From NCBI GenBank assembly GCA_905233825.1, contig CAJOFE010000015.1, forward strand, positions 1-52,643: a DNA stretch of 52,643 nt, read 5' to 3'. The notes under the pieces were generated by a model. It saw only the letters and a program-made list of their open reading frames with translations. It made no database searches and was not told the DNA's origin. The stretch comes from an uncultured Prevotella sp. Lineage in GTDB: Bacteria; Bacteroidota; Bacteroidia; Bacteroidales; Bacteroidaceae. Shown here piece by piece: positions 33,959 to 40,810 of the stretch (position 1 is its first letter; each line of letters begins with the position of its first letter). Made by a program: the position numbers and the translations under genes.

Positions 33959-34594
33959 ATGGCTAAGAAGAACTGCAAGCTACCTTTAAAGGAATGGGAA
34001 GAAACCATCAACAAGATGAGTTATAAGGAACTTCAAGAATATATAGCAGACCCTGACGTTTGCTATCCAGAATTCATAGAGCTTGCAAATGACAGACTAA
34101 AAGAGTTGAAAAATGAAGACATGAGAAACACCATAATCAAGATTATGGCAGAAATGGGCTGTAAGAATCAATTTGACGAGGATGGTTATTTGTCTTTCTT
34201 TGTAAATGCAGATAATACGGATTACTTTCAGTTGCTTACCGAAGAAGAGAAGCACTACATTAACCTTAACGATGTGTGTTTTACAATTAGTTTTGATTAT
34301 GATTTACGCTATATCGTGATTACCGAGCATTGTTGGAAAAAAGTCAGGTTGGGTAACGTTGATGAGGTGGAAAGGCTAAAGTGCGCCATTAATCGAGCAA
34401 ATTTTGGTGATAGCGTAGTAACGGCCTATTATATGAATGAAGAAGAACAGACGATGGAGGTTAGTTGTAGTACAAGCTATCCCTATCTCCCTAATGAAAC
34501 ATATCTAAAAGATTTTATTAACTACAAAATAACAGAAATCTTATGCAAAAATTGGTTTATAAATCGATACTTGGAGGTAGAGAAGATGAAATAG
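33959..34594 (+). CDS. Hypothetical cytoplasmic protein
   Basis: A 211-residue protein without signal or membrane segment. The first 60 residues are helical and charged (LKEWEETINKMSYKELQEYI). The rest has strands around YLSFFVNADNTDYFQLL, VCFTISFDYDLRYIVITEHC and AINRANFGDSVVTAYYMNEEEQTMEVSC, whose order recalls YbjN or secretion-chaperone-like folds. That likeness is weak and I assign no function. Low G+C and its own promoter mark it as part of the accessory region. The next gene follows after about 54 bases. Confidence 0.68.
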   Translation: MAKKNCKLPLKEWEETINKMSYKELQEYIADPDVCYPEFIELANDRLKELKNEDMRNTIIKIMAEMGCKNQFDEDGYLSFFVNADNTDYFQLLTEEEKHYINLNDVCFTISFDYDLRYIVITEHCWKKVRLGNVDEVERLKCAINRANFGDSVVTAYYMNEEEQTMEVSCSTSYPYLPNETYLKDFINYKITEILCKNWFINRYLEVEKMK

Positions 34595-34648
34595 TAATAT
34601 TTAGTGAGTGACATTTCCAGCGAAATAACCGATTCATATACCCTCTCT

Positions 34649-35065
34649 ATGAGAAAGCTATATCTTGACATAGATGGTGTGCTGCTCACAAGGAAGAACG
34701 TGAGGATGGCAAACGGAGCAATAGAATTCATTGACAATGTTCTGTCCCACTTTGATTGCTATTGGTTGACTACTCATTGTCGCTCCAATGACACAACCAG
34801 TCTGCTCAATTATCTTTCAGAGTTCTTTCCGTCTGATATAGTCAAAAAACTTGCGGTAGTGAAGCCGTCGCTATGGGACACAGGGAAGACGGAAGGGATT
34901 GACTTTGATGCTGATTTCTATTGGCTTGATGATTACATCTTCGAGTTTGAAAAGCGGACGCTAGAGAAGCATTACAGACTTGACAGGATGATTAGGGTAA
35001 ACCTTGACAATCCAAACGAACTGAAACGCATTCAGAAACTTCTAACTCAAAAGGAAGCACGCTAA
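34649..35065 (+). CDS. HAD-like hydrolase-fold protein
   Basis: A 138-residue protein starting at the ATG at 34649 (a GTG at 34604 would add 15 poorly conserved residues). It opens with KLYLDIDGVLLT, the DxDG motif I of the HAD superfamily, then has WLTTHCRS as a motif II-like Thr, a Lys around VVKPSLWDTGK, and FYWLDDYIFEFE with the acidic pair expected for motif IV. The layout is that of short HAD phosphatases without a cap. Substrate unknown. It closes the low-G+C gene group and is followed by the non-coding repeat element. Confidence 0.75.
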   Translation: MRKLYLDIDGVLLTRKNVRMANGAIEFIDNVLSHFDCYWLTTHCRSNDTTSLLNYLSEFFPSDIVKKLAVVKPSLWDTGKTEGIDFDADFYWLDDYIFEFEKRTLEKHYRLDRMIRVNLDNPNELKRIQKLLTQKEAR

Positions 35066-35100
35066 AAATGCTATCTTTCTAATTTGTGTTAAAGGGGTAG

Positions 35101-35525
35101 CGGCCTCCTTTTTTAAACGAGCGGCCTGCTAGTTTCATTTAGCAGGGCGCTAGTTTCAACGAGCGACGTGCTTGTTTCATTTTGGAGCCTCCAAAATCAT
35201 TTTTGCTACGTCCAAAATTCATTTTGGGGCGTTCAAAATACCAGAAAGGTGCCTTCTTCATGGCCAAAAGATGCCTTCTATATGCCTTGGAGAAGGCATC
35301 TTTTTCATAGTCCCTTACGCGCGCGTACGCACGCGCGCACACTTATTTTTTTTCAATGAAAAATCTGCACTTCTGTTACAGTACGTCGCAAACTGCTGCA
35401 AGACAATGAGATAGATAGGTGCAGATATGGTAACAATAGTGACAGATATTATGATATTTGGCCTCAAAAGCTGCATTTTTTTGAAGAAAAACGATGAAAA
35501 AAGTTCAAAAACGCTCAAAAGTGGG
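35101..35525 (+). repeat. Dispersed non-coding repeat, copy A
   Basis: Begins with degenerate units of about 20-24 bp (heads such as GAGCGGCCT and GAGCCTCC; tails such as TTTCATTTTG). Two larger units with GGTGCCTTCTTCATG and GATGCCTTC follow. Next is an 8-bp-stem alternating GC palindrome (35319-35338), then a block TCAATGAAAAATCTGCACTT, and a tail GATAGATAGGTGCAGATATGG ... AGTGACAGATAT. The order is matched in reverse complement at 52230-52594. Confidence 0.75.
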
Positions 35526-35575
35526 TTGAAAAGATGATAGGTGAAACTTAAGTTGTATTAAAATATGGGGGAAAA

Positions 35576-35607
35576 TTTGTCCATGTGGGAATTATTGCGT
35601 AATTTTG
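35576..35607 (+). promoter_or_regulatory. Promoter of the pseudokinase gene
   Basis: TTTG (35576-35579), 20 bases, then TAATTTTG (35600-35607). The ATG is 22 bases further on. Confidence 0.75.
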
Positions 35608-35629
35608 CGCGACCAAAATAAGCAAAGAC

Positions 35630-36934
35630 ATGAATTACGAAGAAATGTTGAGAGCCCAGGAAAATTCGGGAGGCATCCGTGAGGCTATGCCCCTGGGCGA
35701 TTTCTGCAGGAAACAGATAGATCGTAAGTATAAGAATGTGGTGGAGCTGAAGCCGGAACTGACTGATAGTCTGGTGTTTGCCGAAAGCCTGCGTCGCGAC
35801 CAGCAGACGTGCTTGCAGGTGAAGGATGCCCATCAGCTGTGCTATGAGATGCACGAGGACAGCGGAGGCATCTATGAGTTGGAGCTGCAGTCGGGCAACT
35901 ATCAGCCGTTGTCGCAATTGCTGAATGAGAATCCGGCAGTGGTGGCCGAGCGGGGCTTCATGGACCGCTTCGTGGAGAGCCTGATGGCCCTGACGGAGAA
36001 GTTGCACGAGATGGGTGTCTATCATCTGTGCTATGCCCCTCAGACTATTCTGATGCGCAAGTCGGACAATTCGCCTATGCTGTTGTGTCACGGCTCGTCG
36101 TTCTTGGGGCTGAAGGACCAACAGCGTTTCTACGCTGGCTTCGAGAGCACCCTCGCGCCGGAAGTACTGGCTGGTGAGACGGTGGATGGACGAAGCGACA
36201 TATATGGTCTGGGCCGTCTGATTGAACAGCTCTGCGTCAGCGGCAAGCTGTCGTATGAATATAAGGGCGTGGTGAAGAAGGCTACAGCCGAAGATCCTGA
36301 CAAGCGCTACTCTACGATTGCCGAGATGCGTCAGGCGCTGGGCAAGCGTAGGGGCATGAAACGGTCGTTGTGGCTCGGGCTGGCCGCTACGGCTGTGGTG
36401 GCGCTGGGCGTGTTTCTGTTTTTCGACCTGATGCCCGAGGCCTCGAACGTGGAGTTTGTCGATGACAATGGTCTGGTACAGAAGACGGACCCGTTCAGCG
36501 AGGAGTTCGATGAGCCTTTCGTCGATGACCAGGATGAATATTTGGACCCAGAGATAGAGATGTATATGGACTCTATCGGTATGGACGAGATGACTGATGA
36601 TGAGTTCCACGCGCTGGCTGACTCCGTGCAGCAATATACCCGAGTGGAGGAGATTTTCCGTCGCCGTTTTGAACAGCAGGCTTCCTCTAAACTCAACAAG
36701 CTTTATGGCAATGGCAACTTGGGTTCGAGCGAAAGCGACTTCATTGCCCATAGTAATACCACTATGCAGGAACTGATGGACTATGCCAAAGAACTGAGCG
36801 AACAGACGGGCTTGCCTGCTGAACAGGCTAATTCACTGGCCAGCCAGATTATCTCGCGCATGCAGGCTCAGATGCAGTCGGGTGTACAGCGTTATGGCAG
36901 CATGACGGGTGGCAAGAAGAGTGATGACGATTAA
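35630..36934 (+). CDS. Membrane-anchored protein-kinase-like protein (pseudokinase)
   Basis: A 434-residue protein. Residues about 20-240 follow a Ser/Thr kinase fold, with the C-lobe landmarks APE (176-178), GRSDIYGLGRLIEQL and the EDPDKRYSTIAEM end motif. The catalytic loop HLCYAPQTIL (132-141) has Cys where kinases have the catalytic Asp, Ala for Lys and Thr for Asn. The DFG site is replaced by a GSSF-like sequence, and no glycine-rich loop is clear. One membrane helix (about 246-266) leads to an acidic periplasmic part and a C-terminal helical region. It is probably a signalling scaffold and not an active kinase. It is followed by DUF4494 and YggS genes. Confidence 0.82.
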   Translation: MNYEEMLRAQENSGGIREAMPLGDFCRKQIDRKYKNVVELKPELTDSLVFAESLRRDQQTCLQVKDAHQLCYEMHEDSGGIYELELQSGNYQPLSQLLNENPAVVAERGFMDRFVESLMALTEKLHEMGVYHLCYAPQTILMRKSDNSPMLLCHGSSFLGLKDQQRFYAGFESTLAPEVLAGETVDGRSDIYGLGRLIEQLCVSGKLSYEYKGVVKKATAEDPDKRYSTIAEMRQALGKRRGMKRSLWLGLAATAVVALGVFLFFDLMPEASNVEFVDDNGLVQKTDPFSEEFDEPFVDDQDEYLDPEIEMYMDSIGMDEMTDDEFHALADSVQQYTRVEEIFRRRFEQQASSKLNKLYGNGNLGSSESDFIAHSNTTMQELMDYAKELSEQTGLPAEQANSLASQIISRMQAQMQSGVQRYGSMTGGKKSDDD

Positions 36935-36947
36935 ACATATTATATAA

Positions 36948-37415
36948 ATGAGAAGTAGAACAGCAATTTGGTTCGAGTGCCGCATCAAGTACGAGAAGAG
37001 TGGTGAAGACGGCCTGCAGAAGAAAGTCTCAGAAACATATACCGTTGATTCCCTCAGCTTTACTGAGGCCGAGCAGCGCATCATGGAGGAGATGTCGTCA
37101 TACATCAGCGGCGAGTTTGAAGTGGCCGATATCAAGAAGGCCGCCTACAAGGAGATATTCTTCAGCGATGATGCGAATGCCGACAAGTGGTATAAAACAA
37201 AACTGGAGTTTATTACCATCGACGAAAAGACTGAGAAAGAGAAGCGTTCGGGTGTGAACTATCTAGTACAGGCCGGTTCGCTGAAAGGCGCCGTGAACAA
37301 TATCGAGGAGGTGATGAGCGGCACGATGATTGATTATGTCATCGCTTCAGTGGCTGAAACGAAGCTGATGGATGTCTTTGAGTATCACAAGAAAGATCAG
37401 GAGGAAAAAGCCTGA
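36948..37415 (+). CDS. DUF4494 family protein
   Basis: A 155-residue cytoplasmic protein that I recognise as DUF4494, a Bacteroidetes family of unknown role. Typical parts are the WFECRIKYEK start, SFTEAEQRIMEEM, KKAAYKEIFFSDDANADKWYKTKLEF, and VNYLVQAGSLKGAVNNIEEVM. There are no membrane segments or catalytic motifs. It lies 13 bases after the pseudokinase and 9 bases before the YggS gene, so the three are almost certainly one operon. Confidence 0.9.
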   Translation: MRSRTAIWFECRIKYEKSGEDGLQKKVSETYTVDSLSFTEAEQRIMEEMSSYISGEFEVADIKKAAYKEIFFSDDANADKWYKTKLEFITIDEKTEKEKRSGVNYLVQAGSLKGAVNNIEEVMSGTMIDYVIASVAETKLMDVFEYHKKDQEEKA

Positions 37416-37424
37416 GTAAGAGAC

Positions 37425-38096
37425 ATGTATCCCGTTAAGGAACATCTGCACCGTGTGCTCGACGCACTACCTGAAGGCGTGCGTTTAGTAGCTATCAGCA
37501 AGTATCATCCTGCCGAATATATCATGGTGGCCTACGAGGAGGGACAGCGCATCTTCGGCGAGAGCCACGAGCAGGAGATACGCGAGAAGCACACGTCATT
37601 ACCCAAGGACATCGAGTGGCACTTCATCGGACACCTGCAGACGAACAAGGTGAAATATATCGTGCCCTATATCTCGATGATCGAGGCCGTTGATTCGCTG
37701 AAACTATTGCGTGAGATAGAGAAGCAGGCAGCAAAGGCAGGTAGGGTAGTGAAGGTGCTGTTAGAGCTTCACATTGCCGAGGAGGCTACGAAATACGGAC
37801 TGACGCCTGATGCCTGTCGCGAGCTGCTCGACGGTGGTGAATGGCGGCAGATGGAGCATGTGCGCATCTGCGGTCTGATGATGATGGCATCGAATGTGGA
37901 TGACGAGCAACAGATAGCTTGTGAGTTCCAGAAGGCTGCCGACTTCTTCGACGAGGTGAAAGCCCGTTACTTTGCCGACGAACCCGACTTCTGCGAACGG
38001 TCGTGGGGCATGAGCGACGACTATCCCATTGCCGTGCAGCATCGTTCCACGATGGTGCGTATCGGCACAGCTATCTTCGGGCCGAGAGTGTATTAG
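37425..38096 (+). CDS. YggS/PLPBP family PLP-binding protein
   Basis: A 223-residue protein of the YggS (PLP homeostasis) family, single-domain and resembling the barrel of alanine racemase without its catalytic partner domain. The PLP lysine is Lys26 in LVAISKYHP. FGESHEQEIREKH, WHFIGHLQTNKVKY and the C-terminal SWGMSDDYPIAVQHRSTMVRIG phosphate-binding region are all typical. It binds PLP and buffers its supply; no catalysis is known. Upstream operon partners are unrelated. Downstream is NspC, itself a PLP enzyme. Confidence 0.95.
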   Translation: MYPVKEHLHRVLDALPEGVRLVAISKYHPAEYIMVAYEEGQRIFGESHEQEIREKHTSLPKDIEWHFIGHLQTNKVKYIVPYISMIEAVDSLKLLREIEKQAAKAGRVVKVLLELHIAEEATKYGLTPDACRELLDGGEWRQMEHVRICGLMMMASNVDDEQQIACEFQKAADFFDEVKARYFADEPDFCERSWGMSDDYPIAVQHRSTMVRIGTAIFGPRVY

Positions 38097-38118
38097 TGAA
38101 AGATGAAAGGTGAAAGAT
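38096..38118. repeat. GTGAAAGATGAAAG repeat spacer
   Basis: Three units alternating GTGAAAG and ATGAAAG between the YggS gene and nspC. The last ATGAAAG supplies the nspC start codon. Confidence 0.7.
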
Positions 38119-39265
38119 GAAAGAGGCAAATCTTCAATCTCCTGTATATATTATTGAGGAGCAGAAGCTGAGGCGCAACCTCGGTTTGATTGCTGATGTG
38201 GCCCGTCGTGCCGACGTGGAGATTATTCTGGCTTTCAAGGCTTTCGCTCTTTGGAAGACATTTCCCATCTTTCGTGAGTATATACACAGCACTACGGCCA
38301 GCTCGCTCTCCGAGGCCCGTCTGGCGAAGGAGGAGTTTGGGGCTCCCGCCCATACCTATTCGCCTGCCTATACTGATGGGGAGTTCGATGAGATAGTGCG
38401 TTGTTCCAGCCATCTCACGTTTAACTCGCTTACGCAATATGAGCGTTTTCACGAGCGTACGGCGGGCAGGGCCAGTATCGGACTGCGCGTCAATCCTGAA
38501 TATAGTGAGGTTGGTACATTATTATATAATCCCTGTGCACCAGGCACTCGTTTCGGCGTTACTGCCGACAAGCTGCCCGAGCAGTTACCTGCTGACATTG
38601 AAGGCTTCCATTGCCATTGTCATTGCGAGAGTGGGGCAGACGTGCTGCAACGTACGCTGGTGCATATCGAAGAGAAGTTTGCCCGCTGGTTCCCGCAGTT
38701 GAAATGGCTCAATCTGGGTGGCGGACACCTGATGACCCGCAAGGATTATGACGTAGAACTGCTCGTCAGTCTGCTCAAGGGGCTGCACGAGCGCTACCCC
38801 TGGCTGAAGATTATCCTCGAGCCTGGCAGCGCCTTCGCCTGGCAGACGGGGCCGCTGGTCAGTCATGTGGTGGATATCGTAGAGGACAAGGGAATCCGTA
38901 CCGCTATTCTAGACGCCAGCTTCACCTGCCACATGCCCGACTGTTTGGAAATGCCATATTTCCCCGATGTGCGCAACGCCGAACATGTGGATGACACCAC
39001 TCACCTCTTACCTCTTACCTCTCACCTCTACCGTTTGGGTGGCAATAGCTGCCTGAGTGGCGACTTTATGTCGGCTTGGCGTTTTGACCATGAGTTGCAG
39101 GTAGGCGAGGAGGTCATCTTCGAGGATATGATTCACTACACGACGGTGAAGACAAATATGTTCAACGGCATCTCACATCCTGCCATCGCTATGCTGCATG
39201 CCGACGGGCATCTGGAAATGTTGCGCGAGTATGGGTATGATGATTACAGAAACAGGATGGATTAG
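38117..39265 (+). CDS. nspC: Carboxynorspermidine decarboxylase
   Basis: A 382-residue PLP enzyme of the fold III (alanine-racemase/ODC) group that decarboxylates carboxyspermidine or carboxynorspermidine, the last step of the alternative spermidine route. The PLP lysine is Lys41 (ILAFKAFALW). GFHCHCHCESG, WLNLGGGHLMTRKDY, ILEPGSAFAW and the catalytic-cysteine-type SFTCHMPDCLEMPY are all visible. Putrescine made by AguA and AguB could feed this pathway. An oddity is a CCTCTTA/CCTCTCA simple repeat at 39001-39030 that adds an HLLPLTSHL segment. The start codon lies in a repeat of ATGAAAG, so the exact start is uncertain. Confidence 0.94.
   Translation: MKEANLQSPVYIIEEQKLRRNLGLIADVARRADVEIILAFKAFALWKTFPIFREYIHSTTASSLSEARLAKEEFGAPAHTYSPAYTDGEFDEIVRCSSHLTFNSLTQYERFHERTAGRASIGLRVNPEYSEVGTLLYNPCAPGTRFGVTADKLPEQLPADIEGFHCHCHCESGADVLQRTLVHIEEKFARWFPQLKWLNLGGGHLMTRKDYDVELLVSLLKGLHERYPWLKIILEPGSAFAWQTGPLVSHVVDIVEDKGIRTAILDASFTCHMPDCLEMPYFPDVRNAEHVDDTTHLLPLTSHLYRLGGNSCLSGDFMSAWRFDHELQVGEEVIFEDMIHYTTVKTNMFNGISHPAIAMLHADGHLEMLREYGYDDYRNRMD
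39001..39030 (+). repeat. CTTACCT/CTCACCT repeat inside nspC
   Basis: Four 7-bp units (TCACCTC, TTACCTC, TTACCTC, TCACCTC) in tandem within the coding sequence. They encode THLLPLTSHL just before the conserved YRLGG. Confidence 0.75.
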
Positions 39266-39295
39266 CACTTTTTTAGAAAAAAAATAACGAAAAGT

Positions 39296-39326
39296 TTTGT
39301 GGGTTCGGAAAAAAGTATTACCTTTG
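39296..39326 (+). promoter_or_regulatory. Promoter of the tRNA cluster
   Basis: TTTG (39296-39299), 19 bases, then TACCTTTG (39319-39326). A leader of about 105 bases with some hairpin potential separates it from the first tRNA. Confidence 0.8.
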
Positions 39327-39440
39327 CACCCGCAATCGAGAGAGGTTGCCGAGAAAAAGCGGAATTTCCGCGCAAGCCGAGAGCAGAAAAACGCGTTTTT
39401 ATGCCGAGGCGCCGCCGGAAATGCCGACTCTCGAAGAGAT

Positions 39441-39513
39441 GCGGAAATAGCTCAGTTGGTAGAGCACAACCTTGCCAAGGTTGGGGTCGCGGGTCCGAGT
39501 CCCGTTTTCCGCT
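39441..39513 (+). tRNA. tRNA-Gly (GCC)
   Basis: A 73-nt cloverleaf with acceptor GCGGAAA/TTTCCGC, D-arm with AGCTCAGTTGGTAGAGC, anticodon loop CTTGCCAAG (GCC) and T-arm GGGTCCGAGTCCC. CCA is not encoded. The sequence is identical to the copy at 39788. Confidence 0.97.
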
Positions 39514-39563
39514 CACATGCTGAACAAAAGAGCGATGCAGGGTAGGCCCCTACATTGAAAAAT

Positions 39564-39645
39564 GCCCAGGTGGCGGAATTGGTAGACGCGCACGTTTCAG
39601 GTGCGTGTGCCGCGAGGCGTGCAGGTTCGAGTCCTGTTCTGGGCA
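39564..39645 (+). tRNA. tRNA-Leu (CAG)
   Basis: An 82-nt class II tRNA with acceptor GCCCAGG/TCTGGGC, the GGTGGCGGAATTGGTAGACGC D region, anticodon loop TTCAGGT (CAG), a long variable arm, and T-arm with GGTTCGAGTCC. CCA is not encoded (CTC follows). Confidence 0.96.
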
Positions 39646-39672
39646 CTCTTTTTTCTGGCGTGATTACATGTT

Positions 39673-39759
39673 GGAGAGGTGGCGGAATTGGTAGACGCGC
39701 TACTTTGAGGGGGTAGTGTCAATTGCGACGTGGGAGTTCGAGTCTCCTCCTCTTCACCA
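39673..39759 (+). tRNA. tRNA-Leu (GAG), CCA encoded
   Basis: A class II tRNA with acceptor GGAGAGG/CCTCTTC, D region GGTGGCGGAATTGGTAGAC, anticodon loop TTGAGGG (GAG), and a long variable arm. The discriminator A is followed directly by CCA (39757-39759), unlike the other three tRNAs here. Confidence 0.95.
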
Positions 39760-39787
39760 TTTTGACACTGATTATTCATTTTATACT

Positions 39788-39860
39788 GCGGAAATAGCTC
39801 AGTTGGTAGAGCACAACCTTGCCAAGGTTGGGGTCGCGGGTCCGAGTCCCGTTTTCCGCT
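39788..39860 (+). tRNA. tRNA-Gly (GCC), second copy
   Basis: The same 73 bases as 39441-39513, again without CCA. A run of eight T residues follows (39862-39869) and probably ends the tRNA transcript. Confidence 0.97.
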
Positions 39861-39893
39861 CTTTTTTTATTTTCAGAAAAACATCTCATTCAA

Positions 39894-40442
39894 ATGAATT
39901 TATATTTAAGGTACTTTGACAAGGAGACCCTCGTCACAAGTGTTGATGAGGCGATTGATTTTCTGAGGGGAATTGACGAGGTTGGCATGAATCCTGTGTT
40001 GGAGGCTGACATACGTGAGTATGTGGCCAGCGACGTCTTCTATCCCAAACGTTACAAGGTCCGTCCCCGTGTCTATTTCATTCTCATCAAGACCGAGGCT
40101 GCCACGATGCAGGACTTCAAGGACAAGAAGGCCGTGCGTTCCCATGCTGACGAGATGCCACAGAAGGAGCGTTCTTCATCGGTCATAATGAAGCTCAATG
40201 AGGAGTGCCCTGGTTGGTATGAAGGTACCATCGACTTCAAACGTGTGCTCATGGTGCCCGGAACGGGAAAGTTCCAGTATCGTGATACCCATTTCGTGGC
40301 TCAGGTAAAGGCTCAGTCACCTATCGACTGCTACAATCGCATTGTTGATCACCTGCGTTCGCGTGTCGATGAGCGCAGCCAGTTCCCCTCGGCCAAGGGA
40401 AAGAACTTCAAGTATCGTTTCTTAGGAGCTGCCAAAGGATGA
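39894..40442 (+). CDS. Conserved hypothetical protein before ssb
   Basis: A 182-residue soluble protein. The ATG at 39894 is chosen because the longer frame runs back into the tRNA. The sequence starts NLYLRYFDKETLVTSVDEAIDFLRGI and continues with VRPRVYFILIKTEAATMQDFKDKK, SVIMKLNEECPGWYEGTIDFKRVLMVPGTGKFQYRDT and a basic C-terminus. It is conserved-looking, but I cannot name its family. Its stop codon overlaps the ssb start (ATGA), so it is translationally coupled to a DNA-binding protein. Confidence 0.85.
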   Translation: MNLYLRYFDKETLVTSVDEAIDFLRGIDEVGMNPVLEADIREYVASDVFYPKRYKVRPRVYFILIKTEAATMQDFKDKKAVRSHADEMPQKERSSSVIMKLNEECPGWYEGTIDFKRVLMVPGTGKFQYRDTHFVAQVKAQSPIDCYNRIVDHLRSRVDERSQFPSAKGKNFKYRFLGAAKG

Positions 40443-40801
40443 ACAAGGTCATGCTCATAGGCAATGTAGGCAAAGAGCCTGAGGTGCGCTATGTCGATCA
40501 GGACCAGCCTGTGGCCCGCATCACGCTGGCTACTACCGAGCGTGGCTATACCTTGCAGAACGGCACCCAGGTGCCCGAGCGCACCGAGTGGCACAATGTC
40601 ATCCTATGGCGCAAGCTTGCCGAGGTCGTCGATCGCTATGTGCATAAGGGCGACAAGCTGTATATCGAGGGCCGCATCCACTATGCTTCCTACGATGATA
40701 AGCAGGGCAAGCGTCAGTTCTATACAGAGATATGGGCCGACAATATGGAGATGCTCACGCCGCGTCCCGCAACCCCGCAGCAAGCCCCTACGAATCCGTA
40801 A
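40439..40801 (+). CDS. ssb: Single-stranded DNA-binding protein
   Basis: A 120-residue SSB with an OB fold over residues 1-105: MNKVMLIGNVGKEPEVRY, ITLATTERG, TEWHNVILWRKLAEVVDRYVHKGDKLYIEGRIHY, FYTEIWADNMEML. The tail is only about 15 residues (PRPATPQQAPTNP) and lacks the acidic DDDIPF-type tip that usually recruits repair and replication partners. It may therefore be a second SSB, or partner binding may differ. Its start overlaps the stop of the preceding gene, and gldE follows 9 bases later. The ssb-gldE order is common in Bacteroidetes. Confidence 0.95.
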   Translation: MNKVMLIGNVGKEPEVRYVDQDQPVARITLATTERGYTLQNGTQVPERTEWHNVILWRKLAEVVDRYVHKGDKLYIEGRIHYASYDDKQGKRQFYTEIWADNMEMLTPRPATPQQAPTNP

Positions 40802-40810
40802 TCAACGACA

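Larger units (their letters stand above)
35066..35629. other. Non-coding region holding a dispersed repeat element
   Basis: No convincing gene. Contains the degenerate array, GC palindrome and conserved block described in the repeat entry at 35101-35525, and the promoter of the pseudokinase gene. Confidence 0.6.

Noticed and set aside
39297..39545. Frames across the first tRNA and its leader
   Set aside because: They run through a perfect tRNA cloverleaf and its promoter, so coding is not credible.
39564..39759. tRNA cluster as a phage or ICE attachment site
   Set aside because: No integrase and no duplicated tRNA 3' end with foreign DNA are found. The duplicate tRNA-Gly copies are complete genes.
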